Positions 44,101 through 56,949 are shown, numbered from the stretch's first letter. The stretch is 64,000 bases of DNA from Onthophagus taurus (GCF_036711975.1 NC_091972.1:40057001-40121000), one strand, 5' to 3'. Program-made: numbers and translations. The notes: generated from the letters alone by a model not told the origin.

Positions 44101-46905
44101 AAACAAAATTTTGTAACAAATTCTCGAAAACAACTAATTTTAAAAAAAGTCATGACCCTGTTCCTAATCAACATAGAGAGATCTGCTTTTTTTAAATTAA
44201 TCATTAATCTTTGTAGAATATGCGCGATCAGTTTTATTTCTTCAATAATTATAATATAAGAGGTATGATTTTCGTAAATAGAACTAACCTAACCCAATTT
44301 TGAGAAAAAATCTCGAAAACAACTAATTTTAAACAAATCATAACTTTGCTCCTAATCAAGATGAAGGGATCTACTTTAGTTTAAATTAAAGATCAATCTT
44401 TATAGAATATTGATGATGAGTTCCGTTTCTTTAATATTTGTAATATAAAAGATATGATATTTTTAATTATCAGTAATCAAACAAAATTTTGTAACAAATT
44501 CTCGAAAACAACTAATTTTAAAAAAAGTCATGACCCTGTTCCTAATCAACATAGAGAGATCTGCTTTTTTTAAATTAATCATTAATCTTTGTAGAATATG
44601 CGCGATCAGTTTTATTTCTTCAATAATTATAATATAAGAGGTATGATTTTCGTAAATAGAACTAACCTAACCCAATTTTGAGAAAAAATCTCGAAAACAA
44701 CTAATTTTAAACAAATCATAACTTTGCTCCTAATCAAGATGAAGGGATCTACTTTAGTTTAAATTAAAGATCAATCTTTATAGAATATTGATGATGAGTT
44801 CCGTTTCTTTAATATATGTAATATAAAAGATATGATATTTTTAATTATCAGTAATCAAACAAAATTTTGTAACAAATTCTCGAAAACAACTAATTTTAAA
44901 AAAAGTCATGACCCTGTTCCTAATCAACATAGAGAGATCTGCTTTTTTTTAAATTAATCATTAATCTTTGTAGAATATGCGCAATCAGTTTTATTTCTTC
45001 AATAATTATAATATAAGAGGTATGATTTTCGTAAATAGAACTAACCTACCCCAATTTTGAGAAAAAATCTCGAAAACAACTAATTTTAAACAAATCATAA
45101 CTTTGCTCCTAATCAAGATGAAGGGATCTACTTTAGTTTAAATTAAAGATCAATCTTTATAGAATATTGATGATGAGTTCCGTTTCTTTAATATTTGTAA
45201 TATAAAAGATATGATATTTTTAATTATCAGTAATCAAACAAAATTTTGTAACAAATTCTCGAAAACAACTAATTTTAAAAAAAGTCATGACCCTGTTCCT
45301 AATCAACATAGAGAGATCTGCTTTTTTTAAATTAATCATTAATCTTTGTAGAATATGCGCGATCAGTTTTATTTCTTCAATAATTATAATATAAGAGGTA
45401 TGATTTTCGTAAATAGAACTAACCTAACCCAATTTTGAGAAAAAATCTCGAAAACAACTAATTTTAAACAAATCATAACTTTGCTCCTAATCAAGATGAA
45501 GGGATCTGCTTTAGTTTAAATTAAAGATCAATCTTTATAGAATATTGATGATGAGTTCCGTTTCTTTAATATTTGTAATATAAAAGATATGATATTTTTA
45601 ATTATCAGTAATCAAACAAAATTTTGTAACAAATTCTCGAAAACAACTAATTTTAAAAAAAGTCATGACCCTGTTCCTAATCAACATAGAGAGATCTGCT
45701 TTTTTTTAAATTAATCTTTAATCTTTGTAGAATATGCGCAATCAGTTTTATTTCTTCGATAATTATAATATAAGAGGTATGATTTTCTTAAATAGAACTA
45801 ACCTAACCCAATTTTGAGAAAAAATCTCGAAAACAACTAATTTTAAACAAATCATAACTTTGCTACTAATCAAGATGAAGGGATCTACTTTAGTTTAAAT
45901 TAAAGATCAATCTTTATAGAATATTGATGATGAGTTCCGTTTCTTTAATATATGTAATATAAAAGATATGATATTTTTAATTATCAGTAATCAAACAAAA
46001 TTTTGTAACAAATTCTCGAAAACAACTAATTTTAAAAAAAGTCATGACCCTGTTCCTAATCAACATAGAGAGATCTGCTTTTTTTTAAATTAATCATTAA
46101 TCTTTGTAGAATATGCGCGATCAGTTTTATTTCTTCAATAATTATAATATAAGAGGTATGATTTTCGTAAATAGAACTAACCTAACCCAATTTTGAGAAA
46201 AAATCTCGAAAACAACTAATTTTAAACAAATCATAACTTTGCTCCTAATCAAGATGAAGGGATCTGCTTTAGTTTAAATTAAAGATCAATCTTTATAGAA
46301 TATTGATGATGAGTTCCGTTTCTTTAATATTTGTAATATAAAAGATATGATATTTTTAATTATCAGTAATCAAACAAAATTTTGTAGCAAATTCTCGAAA
46401 ACAACTAATTTTAAAAAAAGTCATGACCCTGTTCCTAATCAACATAGAGAGATCTGCTTTTTTTTAAATTAATCATTAATCTTTGTAGAATATGCGCAAT
46501 CAGTTTTATTTCTTCAATAATTATAATATGAGAGGTACGATTTTCGTAAATAGAACTAACCTACCCCAATTTTGAGAAAAAATCTCGAAAACAACTAATT
46601 TTAAACAAATCATAACTTTGCTCCTAATCAAGATGAAGGGATCTACTTTAGTTTAAATTAAAGATCAATCTTTATAGAATATTGATGATGAGTTCCGTTT
46701 CTTTAATATTTGTAATATAAAAGATATGATATTTTTAATTATCAGTAATCAAACAAAATTTTGTAACAAATTCTCGAAAACAACTAATTTTAAAAAAAGT
46801 CATGATCCTGTCCCTAATCAACATAGAGAGATCTGCTTTTTTTTAAATTAATCATTAATCTTTGTAGAATATGCGCAATCAGTTTTATTTCTTCAATAAT
46901 TATAA
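41165..46905. repeat. Satellite 1: tandem dimers of about 378 bp
   Basis: The word TTGATGATGAGTTCCG recurs at 41,381, 41,760, 42,138, 42,516, 42,895 and so on to about 46,680, with spacing of 378-379 bp (about 15 copies). Each unit is a dimer of two diverged monomers of about 189 bp. Both contain TCTCGAAAACAACTAATTTTAAA and a CCTAATCAA..AT...GGATCT..TTT block, but one carries TATTGATGATGAG and the other TATGCGCGATCAG. Copies are nearly identical in the centre and more diverged at the left edge (41,165-41,380). Confidence 0.93.
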
Positions 46906-47160
46906 CACTGTGGAACATTTTCGGGGTCATTGTTTGAGGGGTGAGAAATTCCAAGTCAGGATGAAAGTACTTGGCCAGTATAGTAAAACCTCCAAAGGGT
47001 TTGACGTTCTCAGGCCAAACTTTTTTTTTATGACCTTTTATATTTCTTTCCTTATCTTGATGTTTATTTGCTTAGTTTTTCAGTTATACTTATAACTCAA
47101 GAATCATTGATGATTTCTCATTTCATTCTTCAGCAAAGACTAAGTCGATGGTGATTGTTG

Positions 47161-47680
47161 TGGGCTAGTGTCATCGCTATCGCAATCATCGCTGTCATCA
47201 GTTTCTAAACCACACATAATGTCAACTTGTGACTCCATTGCTGACCCTACTGCAACTTCTGGAAATTCTTCATCATCAGGATAATCCATGTCTTCGAAGA
47301 CATGTCTACTTCACCAGCAAATTTCCGCAAGTATTGCACTCGGCGACTGTTTTCCGCTGTATCTGATTTGTTTTTTTTATTAAAATGAGCTTGAAAAAAA
47401 GTCTCATAGATTACCTAATTTCAAATGGCATAGCAACTTGATGGTAGCGTTCGTCTTGTTCATCAGATTCAGTGGCCAATTGTCTGCTGAAGTAGTCCAG
47501 ATGATGACGTAAATAGTGAATTTTCAAGGACATGTGGACGCCAATTTTCGAGAACGATGTTAACATCCTTGCGACAGAAACATTGTAGTTGCTAGAACGA
47601 TGTTTTCCCAACAAGCCGTCTATTAATTCGTCTTCTTTAATTGCGTTCCAAGCATCCGTATTTCACATTTTATATGGACA
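47161..47680 (-). pseudogene. Inverted second copy of the element's C-terminal coding region
   Basis: The minus strand reads MLTSFSKIGVHMSLKIHYLR and HHLDYFSRQLATESDEQDER at 47,614-47,411. The same protein segment is on the plus strand at 49,180-49,330 in the right arm. The left copy is the more open of the two. Confidence 0.7.
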
Positions 47681-47704
47681 TAAACATTCAATTTAACGCG
47701 AAAA

Positions 47705-49330
47705 ATGGAAGTGTGCAAGCCAGATATAAATTGCTTTTGCTACTGCTGCGGTAAATATGTACCAAAACATAAAAAGAATGGAAATTTCAGTACATATTTT
47801 GTTCAAACATACGAGGTGATCTTCCACCAAAATGTTATAGTGAACAAAAATTGGGTTCCAAATATAGTGTGTAAAACTTGTTACAATCGTTTAATGGATT
47901 GGAATAATAGAAGACGTGAATCTATGCCATTCGGTATTCCAATGATTTGAACTAATCCTGGCGACGCGACGGTCACAATCTATTGAACTGCTACGCATGT
48001 GCCAATAAAAGAGCCGCATTAAGAAAAACGGCAAGAAAATCGTATAATTACGTTGGTGTTGCAAGTGGCCAAAGACCATTGCCTTATTCGGGCTACATTC
48101 CTGTGCCAAAATGTTTCAGCCCAGATCTATCTTCTGTGATTGCTCCGACTTTTACATCAATATATGATTCAAGTGATGATCCCCCATATGATCCCGAACC
48201 ATCTGTATCCAATCAGCCTATTTTAATAAATCAAAATCAGCTTGATCCTATTGTTGCTAAATTGGAATGAACACAGCATAAATCAGAACAGCTGGTTTCG
48301 TTTTTGAAATCAAACAATTTTTTGGCATCCGGTACGAAAGTCACAGCTTATCGAAGTCGTCAGGCAACACTCCAAAGTTTATTTGTTGTGATGTAGGAAA
48401 ATTGATGGACGCAATGGAAATAAAATATGAAGCAGATGACTGGAGATTATTTATTGACAGTTCAAAACTCAGCTTAAAAGCGGTTTTGCTACATAAGACC
48501 AATGAAAAACCTTCGGTTCCAATCGCCTATAGTACAGAAACGAAAGAAACATATGATAAAACATATTTTAAAAATGGTTAACTACGCTAAACATATATTA
48601 TGTGGCGCATATGCTGCGATTTAGAAGTTGTAGCATTGCTTTGCGGTCTTCGAAGCGGCTATATAAAATATATGTGCTTTTTGTGCGATTGGGACACAAG
48701 ATTTACCGGAGGCCAATATGCATGCCACGAATAGAAACATAGAGAGCACAGCAGGTTAGAAGTAGCCAATATTATTCGTGAACCTCTGGTGCTGAAAGAG
48801 AAGATATTGCTGCCTCCACTGCACATTAAACTTGGAATTGTTAAGAATTTCATCAAAACTGTCGCCAAACGAGATATAGTTTTCTTGTGTTTGAAATTAA
48901 TTTACCCGAGACTCAGCGAAATTATTATTTATAAAATTAAAGAAGGTAGTTATAATAACATTCATTTGTTCAATTTCGTGGAAAATTCCAACTTTTCCAA
49001 ACATATTTCTCATGATTTTCTATCGCAATAAATTAATTTTTTCCATCAGGCGTACTAAATGTGACGCATTCAACAATATTTTGATTGAGGCTGAATTGGA
49101 TGCTTGGAATGCAATTAAAAGAGTAACAGAAGGCTTGTTGGGTAGCATCGTTCTAGCAACTATAATGTTTCTGTCGCAAGGATGTTAACATCGTTTTCGA
49201 AAATTAGCGTCCACATGTCCTTGAAAATTCACTATTTACATCATCATCTGGACTACTTCAACAGCAGACAATTGGCCACTGAATCAGATGAACAAGGCGA
49301 ACGCTACCATCAAGTTGCTATGCCATTTAA
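47705..49330 (+). pseudogene. Transposon-encoded Cys-rich protein, broken
   Basis: A reading starts at 47,705 with a paired-Cys N terminus (INCFCYCCGKYVPKHKKNG, then VCKTCYNRL) and FGIPMI. The frame is lost there, and it resumes at 47,983 with NCYACANKRAA. Further fragments are DWRLFIDSSKLSLKAVLLH near 48,436-48,492, CFLCDWDTRFTGG near 48,675-48,712 and EKILLPPLHIKLGIVKNFIK at 48,797-48,856. The C-terminal piece lies in the right arm near 49,180-49,330. These words belong to a gene family I recall as widely repeated in arthropod genomes, often annotated only as uncharacterised; an integrase-type catalytic triad was not identified. Numerous stops make it inactive. Confidence 0.65.
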
Positions 49331-50279
49331 AATTAGGTAATATCTATGACATTCTTTTTCAAACTCATTTTAATAAAAAAACAAATCAGATACAGAGGAA
49401 AACAGTCGCCGAGTGCAATACTTGCGGAAATTTGCTGGTGAAGTAGACATGTCTTCGAAGACATGGATTATCCTAATGATGAATAATTTCCAGAAGTTGC
49501 AGTAGGGTCAGTAATGGAGTCAGAAGTTGACATTATGTGTGGCTTAGAAACTGATGACAGCGATGATTGCAATAGCGGTGACACTAGCCCATAACAATCA
49601 CCATCGAAAAGGCCTAGACTCTAGAGCAATGTTTATGAACATTATGAACTTTGTTCTTCTTTAAACTAAGTTTGTCCTTAATTTTTGTTAATTTTCATAA
49701 AATCAATATTCTTCGGGCAGGAAGACTCAAGTCTATAGCCCTTTTGGACTTATCTTATATTTGTTTTATATATGTATTTTTTTTTGTTTATTCGTATTTG
49801 TTATAGTTATTATTTTTATATTCCAAATAAATATTGTTCTCTCTAATATAGTACTACTATATTACTATATACTTATATTAGAATACGCTTTTATAGTTAC
49901 AATTCGTAGAATTCTCGAGTAAAGACATTATTTTTCAAAGAGAATTTTTTTTATTTTCGAGATTTGACAATTTTTTGAAGATTTCAGTCGATAAAATTAG
50001 TCCAACTTAATTTTTTACATGGATATGTTAATGAAAATTATTTATTTAAGCCTTAGCTAAGCCTTAGTCTTTGCTGAAGAATGAAATGAAAAATCATCAA
50101 TGATTCTTGAGTTATAACTGAAAAACTAAGCAAACAAACATTAAGAAAAAGAATATAAAAGGTCATAAAAAAAAGTTTGGCCTGAGAACGTCAAACCCTT
50201 TGGAGGTTTTACTTTATGGACCTAGTACTTTCACCCTGACTTAAAATTTTTCACCCCCCAGAATGGCTGTTGCACTGTG

Positions 50280-50760
50280 TAATATAAGAGGTATGATTTT
50301 CGTAAATAGAACTAACCTAACCCAATTTTGAGAAAAAATCTCGAAAACAACTAATTTTAAACAAATCATAACTTTGCTCCTAATCAAGATGAAGGGATCT
50401 ACTTTAGTTTAAATTAAAGATCAATCTTTATAGAATATTCAAGGCGAGTTTTGTTTCTTCAACATTTGGATTGTAATCATCTCATTTTTGTGAAAATGGT
50501 GTTAAAATCAATTAATTTATTAAAAATTCATAATTTTGATCTTAATCCAGACAGAGTGATCAACTTTGATTTAAATTAAAGATCAATCTTTATAGAATGT
50601 GCATAGTGAATTTCGTTTCATCAATTGTTAAATATAAGAGTTATATTTTTTGTATTTAGAACTAACCTAAGCTATTTTTGTACAAATCAACAAATTTAAG
50701 AAAAAACATAACATTGCTTTATAAAAGTTGATTTAAATTGTAACTATTAGAAACTTTATA
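50280..50760. repeat. Satellite 1, right remnant
   Basis: Continues the monomer broken at 46,905 (AATATAAGAGGTATG) and then becomes progressively diverged, ending around 50,760. Confidence 0.85.
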
Positions 50761-51766
50761 GAATATATAGATAAGATAACTACATATAGAATATATAATT
50801 ATAGAATAAAAAGAAATATAATAAATATCATAAATAATCTTATCTGCTAAATAGCAGACATACTCTTAAATAAGGAAATAAGAACGTGTGAATCTCACAA
50901 AATACGAAACCACCGTCTGACCAGCTAACGTCAACGATTGTATGCTCTATAGCATTATATATTTTAGAATATAAAATATGCTTCAATATTCCAATATGGA
51001 ATTTACAATAAATAAGCCACAACAATTATTATCCAATACCACAGGATGTTTCAGTGTCTAAAACCATGTTAGGATCTGTTTTTATAAGTCTGGTGAATTC
51101 CTAACGACTCGAGAAAGGATTAAAAGCGATTGGAGTTAGGTGTAAGAGTGGGATGACACTTCCAACAAATGTATACAAGCCAGATGTAGAAACAAAATAA
51201 AATTCACGCCCAAAGAAGCCTGTCGAAGAATCGGCAAAACCAGCACTTCAATATTCATCATCATACCCTCCTCGAAAGTTGTAGAATATCGTCGTTTTGG
51301 TTTAGAATTACTTCTTATTCTATTGGCTTCTCTCACACGTTTAGCTCCATCTCAACTTCTTCTAGTATTTTCTCGCATATTCGCATTTGTTTTATAATAA
51401 ATTTTATTTCAGGATTTAAAATTAATTAAAATATCGTTAACATTATGTCATTAGATAATTTGTCTTGTTTAATTTCGTTTACCTTTATGTATATGAATTT
51501 GAAATTAAGTTAATCATTTCGGCGATATGGCGTATTAATGCATTATCTATTAATTATAATAGTGTTAGTTCTATGACATAGAAGCACTTTGATACCTTGT
51601 TTCACAATTAGCTAATTATACTGGTAATACACTCGAGTTTACTATTCACATGTTCATATATAATATTATTGTATTCAATAACAAAAAATATTTATTTTAA
51701 TTTTTATTATTGGTTACAATAATTGCTCCATTTTATAATCAAAATTATAATATTAATTATTATATA
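50761..51766. other. AT-rich intergenic, no gene seen
   Basis: Short open frames only; no repeat beyond the decayed satellite edge. Confidence 0.4.
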
Positions 51767-51898
51767 CAGGGTGATTCTTAACCTATACGCATAAACTTGG
51801 GGATTTATTCCTCATCTCATGACAAATAATGCCTAATAGGTGAAAAAAATTGTAGCAAAAGTTTATTAGTTTCCTAGATATCCGTGAAATTTACTTTC
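51767..51898. mobile_element. One terminus of a Tc1/mariner-type element
   Basis: TA-CAGGGTGATTCTTAACC starts at 51,767 and continues for about 130 bp of typical terminal sequence. No matching right end is found, and the sequence is interrupted by an ATAATAAT run at 51,899. Confidence 0.5.
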
Positions 51899-52290
51899 AA
51901 TAATAATAATAATAATTTATTTTGTTAATAACTCAGAAGGCATACATTCGTCACAATCTAAATATAAATACAACATAAAAAACATATAATATAAGAAAGA
52001 ATAAATTACTAAATACATTATACTAAACCTATTAAAGTGTGAATAATAACCTATCTCTTAAAGTGTGAATAATAGATCACAGAAAATTGGCGATAATGCT
52101 ATTTTCTAATAGGATAAAATCTTTTAATGAGAACCTATTTACTTCTTTATTCGATTATCGACTACAAACTTTACCTCCATCAATTTGCCTTATCTTTGGT
52201 GAAATATTAAGTTGTTTTGAAATGAAATTTAAAATTTTGAATTAATCTTTCAAGTTAGATTAAAATTAATAATTAAAGCAAATGTAGGAT
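51899..52290 (-). mobile_element. Probable 3' end of a severely truncated LINE
   Basis: A plus-strand ATAATAATAATAAT run followed by TTATTTTGTTAATAACTC looks like the reversed tail and 3' UTR of a LINE inserted on the minus strand, as at 9.9 kb. No coding part remains. Confidence 0.35.
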
Positions 52291-52309
52291 AATATTAAGA
52301 TAATATTAG

Positions 52310-52479
52310 GATAAATGTTATACAGGTTTCTAAAGAAGACATCTTCAGCTTTAATTTGAGACGTAAAACAATTCTCCATTTTCACAAATATAAAGGTTAT
52401 GATTTTTTGAAAATTAACCATTCTTATGTTATCTAAAAACGCTATGATAAAGAATAATTTTTCTCGAAATTCTTTTATA
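52310..52479. repeat. Satellite 2 monomer, left half around the nested mariner
   Basis: Contains AAGAAGACATCTTCAGC and TTTTTTGAAAATTAACCAT, matching the units at 61.96-63.0 kb. It breaks at TTTTATA where the mariner begins and continues at 59,437. Confidence 0.8.
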
Positions 52480-54118
52480 CAGGGTGTTCATTTCAAAACT
52501 TTCCACCTCACTTTCTGTAAATCCGGAAGTTTAAAAAGAAAATCGCTGAAATAAATAAAGAATAAAACCAAGGGGGACAACTTTTTATGCAAAAATTGAC
52601 TCACTCACTTCAACCCCCCGCCGCCAGAAACCAACCCCTTAAAAATCTTAAATGGAAAGGGGTGTCAAGTGATACCTCATTTTAAAGGTCTTTTAAGGTA
52701 CTACATGTTAGTATTTATTTTTTTTAAATTGATCGATTCGTTTTCGAAATTTTTGCGAAAATCTCGCTTTAATTAATATTAAAAACTTTAATCACCTTCT
52801 TAAAAGCAAGAATAAGTAATCTTTTATTATTAATTTATAAAATTAAATTACCATGTTCGTTTTTACAACGACCATTAAAACTTTATTATTTCGGAGCAAT
52901 CGGAAATATTTAAGAAAACGAAACACGTATTTTACATTAAACCTGTATGAAAATTACTCTTGACTCGAATGGCCAAAAAAAGGAAAAAAAAGACGAAATT
53001 TTTCTCTTTCTATAAACGAGTTATAGGCAGGCTCACAGTGCGAGAAAAGAATAAAATAAAAGTGCAATTCTAAACATAAGTTTATTACTTAAACAACTTT
53101 GTGTTATCCACTTAACAAAGTTATTTAAATAAAACAGCAATAATGGTTTACAGTTTGCAGGAAAGGATTGAAATTGTATTAATGTATGGATCCCAAAATG
53201 AATGTGCTCTACGAACTGCCGCAGTTTTTAATGAAAGGCATCCAGATCATGAAGAAATTCACTCAGACTGGGTCTGTTGCCAACATAAAACATAATGAGT
53301 CGAGAGTTTTGAATGAAACCGCTCAACTGGAAGTGTTTGGTCATTTCGGTATCAACCCCAATACTTCATTGCGTCAGGTATCTCGTGCAACTGGTATATC
53401 CTTGGGTTCTGTTCATAAAGTTGTAAAACTTCACAAATTCCATCCTTATAAATTGAAAATACATCAAGAGCTAACTGAAGACGATTTTGACAGGAGAATA
53501 CAGTTTTGTGAAGAAGTGACCACTATTATTAATAATAACAACGTTTTTGTGAAAAATATCTGCTTTAGTGATGAATGCACTTTTTCTTTAAATGGATTTG
53601 TAAATAAACATAACTGCAGATATTGGAGTAATGAAAACCCTCATCTGACTGTAGAAGGGCATACACAATATCCTGAAAAAGTTAATGTATGGGCCGGCAT
53701 TTTGGGAGACCAAGTGATTGGTCCAGTGTTTATCGATGGAAATTTAAATGGCGAAGTGTACTTGGATATGTTAGAAAATACTATCAATCCACCAATTACG
53801 GAAGCTCTCGAGAATCAGTTGGATAGAGAAGAAAATGCCTTACTTAATGAGAATGAATTACATTTTCAACAAGACGGAGCTCCTCCTCACTATGTTCTCC
53901 CAGTACGACAGTGGTTAGATAATACGTTTTCAAACAGATGGATCACCAGATTTGACGCCATTAGACTTTTTTTTATGGGGTCATTTAAAGTCTGTTATAT
54001 TTACCCCTCAACCTCAAAATTTAGAAGAACTTCGTCAAATTCGAATGTGCGCCAAATGGAGATACCTCAGAACAGTGAAGAAAACTGATCTGTTCTTCCG
54101 GCACCCCATAAAAAAAAA

Positions 54119-55575
54119 TCTATCAACTAACTAAACTAACTAACTACTAACTAATGGTAAAAATAATAAACTTAAAAAAAAAAAAAGAAAAGAAACGAAA
54201 GGGCCGCGAATCAACTATTACAGTGCAAGCATTACGAAAAACCAGCAATCATAACATAGTGTGTATGGAGTCTCGGAGGAAAAAAAAAAGAAAAAAAAAA
54301 CAACTGCGCGACCTAGTCATTTATTACAGGTCAGAAAGAGCCCTTTGATTTTCTTCTTGAAGGAGATACCACCAAGGTGCTGGAATTCAGGAGGAACAGA
54401 ATTATAATAGGAAACAATGATGTAAGAAAACGACCTCTTAAACAGCTCAAGCCTGTGACGCGGTATTGCCAGGTAATCTTTTTTACGTATATTAACGTTG
54501 TGAACGTCAGTTCGGAAACGAATTCTTTCATACAAGTACTGTGGTACCCTCTTATTCAGCACATGGTGGTAGAAAACAAGGGCATGCAACCTACGACGTG
54601 CAGCCATACGCAGCCAACCGATATCCTCATAAACATGAGATATTCGATCGCGATTTCTCAAACCAGAAATGAATCTAATACAAGAGTTTTGTAGCTTCTG
54701 GATACGGTATTTGTCACGACCCTTGAGACAAGGTCCGTAAACGACATCACAATAATTAAGATTAGACAAAACAAGTGTTTCACAGAGCAATATTTTTATT
54801 CGTTTATTAAGTACGAAACGGTGTTCATAAAGAGATTTAAGAGCACAGTACAACCACCGCATCATCGAACTAACATGCTGCGTAAAACGAAGTTCGGAAT
54901 CCAGTATGACACCCAAATTTTTTGCTTCACTTGAAATATTCAATGGACTATTTTTAACAAAAATCTGTATATTATTTTTTATTCTATTCCTGCACGCTTT
55001 ACTCCCGAACAATAATAACTTACTCTTATCGGGGTTAATAACTAAATTATGCCTTTCTGAAAGGCTAACTAGTGCATCCAGGTCCTGGTTAATATGTCTT
55101 TGCGCAACAGCAAGATCATTTTCTTTAAAAGAGGAATAAATCTGAGTGTTATCAGCATAAGCATGATACTTACAATGACGCAGACAGTCTTATAATCGGC
55201 ATGTATACACCGTATACAAAATGGGACCCAACACAGAGCCCTGAGGTACACCGGATACGACTTCAGTGGGTCTAGATCTGTTTCCATGTATCATGACACT
55301 TTGTGACCTACCCGCCAGATAGTCAGCGAACAACGATATCGCACCACACCCAAGGCCTATGTAGTGCAAAATACTCAACAACAATGAATGATTAATAGTA
55401 TCAAAGGCCTTGGAGTAGTCCAACATAACAAGCGCCGACATCTTCCCCTGATCAACCGCAGACAACAAGTCGTCAGTGATATTCAAAAGCGCTCCACAGC
55501 AGCCATGATGAGGTCTAAACCCAGATTGGAATTCAGGCAAAATATTACACGCATTCAGATAATGTCTAAGTTGTT
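54119..55575 (-). mobile_element. 5'-truncated LINE with (TTAG)n tail inside the mariner gene
   Basis: Minus-strand LINE. Its 3' end is a CTAA/TTAG repeat (54,119-54,155), preceded by a long A- and T-rich 3' UTR (54,160-54,310). The 5' end is cut at about 55,575, inside the RT. Confidence 0.75.
54317..55540 (-). pseudogene. LINE reverse transcriptase fragment, dead
   Basis: Open piece 55,540-55,190 holds PEFQSGFRPHHGCCGALL, VMLDYSKAFDTINH and VVSGVPQGSVLGPILY. A frameshift near 55,190 leads into a frame with HAYADNTQIYSSFK, where the catalytic YADD has become YADN. It continues through GVILDSELRFTQHVSSM and a conserved C-terminal region to the stop at 54,317. A clade-level name (jockey/CR1/other) needs a tree. 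Confidence 0.85.
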
Positions 55576-55673
55576 TTGCTAAAGTTTGCTAAGTGTTGCT
55601 AAAGTTTTGCTAGTTTTGAACAACGGTTGTACCATTGCCACGTTTAGCTAATAACGGACAACACTTTGAACAA

Positions 55674-55893
55674 TTATTAAGTTGATTTTCTCTGCAAAAA
55701 GTTTTCGTACATAATTAAATAACTGAAAATAAAATAGAACGTTTCAAGCAATTAAAAGTTGTTTAAGTAATAACCAAATAAACCTAAAAGAAAAGAAATA
55801 TGAAACACAAATCGTTTTTTCTAAATATCTCTGTCAGACGCCACGCAAGCAAGCCAACGTAGGTATATCATTCTCAAAATAACCTAAATATCA
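55674..55893. other. 3' non-coding part of the mariner element
   Basis: AT-rich sequence between the transposase C terminus and the right inverted repeat. Confidence 0.6.
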
Positions 55894-56949
55894 AAGATTT
55901 CGGATTGCTCCGAAATAATAAAGGTTTAATGGTCGTTGTAAAAACGAACATGGTAATTTAATTTTATAACTTAATAATAAAAGATTACTTATTCTTGCTT
56001 TTAAGAAGGTGATTAAAGTTTTTAATATTAATTAAAGCGAGATTTTCGCAAAAATTTCGAAAACGAATTGATCAATTTAAAAAAAATAAGTACTAACATG
56101 TAGTACCTTAAAAGACCTTTAAAATGAGGTATCACTTTATCCTTTCCATTTAAGATTTTTAAGGGGTTGGTTTCTGGCGGCGCACAGTGGTCCACAAGCG
56201 GTAAAATGTGAACGAAAATCAAATTTTCGAAATTTTTTTTTTCGTTTTTTTTACATGTTACATGTACTTTAGGTCTTAATAGACTGAGAGCTGAAAGGAA
56301 TAAAGTCTTATGTACTTTCTAGTGCCAATTGTACGCAATAAAACAGTACTACAATTCTTGTGTATTAAATATCATAAAATGCTACAACTTTAGATGAAGA
56401 AAATATATTGTGTTCCACTTTTTCAAGACAATGCGTTGTTGCTATCTTGAACAGTATAGAAAGGTCTTCATTTGGCACTTTTCTAATTTTTTAAATATTT
56501 TTGCAGAAATACGTAATAAGCACTTCTTTTAAAGCTAATTAACACCTACTTGAAGTTACATCCAAATGTTTTAACATATATATCTTGCAGAAGACGCAAG
56601 AAGAACTTTTGTCGCTAGAATATTCTTATTCTTTGAGATGTGCTCTATATAACATGATAACCACATCTTGCTTTAACTTGCTCCTTACCAAGATATTAAC
56701 GATCAAAGATGATCAGTGACTGAGTGTGTTATTGGACCGTTTTCATATAAAATGCTTATATTCTTTTTCTTAAAAGATAAATCTCGTATATTTGGTGTAA
56801 ACTCGCATAACAATAATAGAATATCAGCCTTAAAGTTTCAAGTATATCTAACAACCGGAAGTGGTTGTTAGATACAGTGCGGCAAAAAACTGAAACACTT
56901 GAAATATCTACTTTTTTTTATAAATATGAAGGCTTTCACGGCCGGGGTT

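Larger units (their letters stand above)
46906..50279 (+). mobile_element. TIR transposon with foldback arms, inserted in satellite 1
   Basis: Ends read CACTGTGGAACA (46,906) and, inverted, CACAGTGCAACA (ending 50,279). TAA at 46,903-46,905 and 50,280-50,282 is the likely target duplication, and satellite sequence resumes exactly on both sides. Inverted homology extends far inward: about 46,906-47,680 on the left against 49,140-50,279 on the right. The right arm contains about 430 bp (49,620-50,055) absent from the left. The arms include the C-terminal coding region of the element gene. The superfamily is not settled: a 3-bp TAA duplication would suit PIF/Harbinger-like elements, but the gene product does not obviously match. 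Confidence 0.8.
53143..55673 (+). pseudogene. Mariner-type transposase, frameshifted and split by a LINE
   Basis: Starts at ATG 53,143 ([20 protein letters not shown]), a helix-turn-helix typical of one large insect mariner-like group. Frameshift 1 near 53,250 leads to [10 protein letters not shown] and a second helix (NTSLRQVSRATGISLGSVHK). The catalytic region has ICFSDECTFS (first Asp) and HFQQDGAPPHY (second Asp). Frameshift 2 near 53,940 precedes SPDLTPLDFFLWGHLKS (third Asp). The gene is interrupted by the LINE from about 54,119. Its C terminus (QRLYHC, then ANNGQHFEQLL in another frame) reappears at 55,621-55,673. All three catalytic Asp are readable, but not in one frame. Confidence 0.88.

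Noticed and set aside
41165..46905. Regular repeats considered as a CRISPR-like array
   Set aside because: Units are about 378 bp, contiguous and without unique spacers; this is a eukaryotic satellite.
54160..54310. A-rich plus-strand stretch taken as a poly(A) tail of a plus-strand insertion
   Set aside because: The flanking RT gene is on the minus strand and its 3' end is the TTAG repeat at 54,119-54,155; the A-rich DNA is its 3' UTR read backwards.
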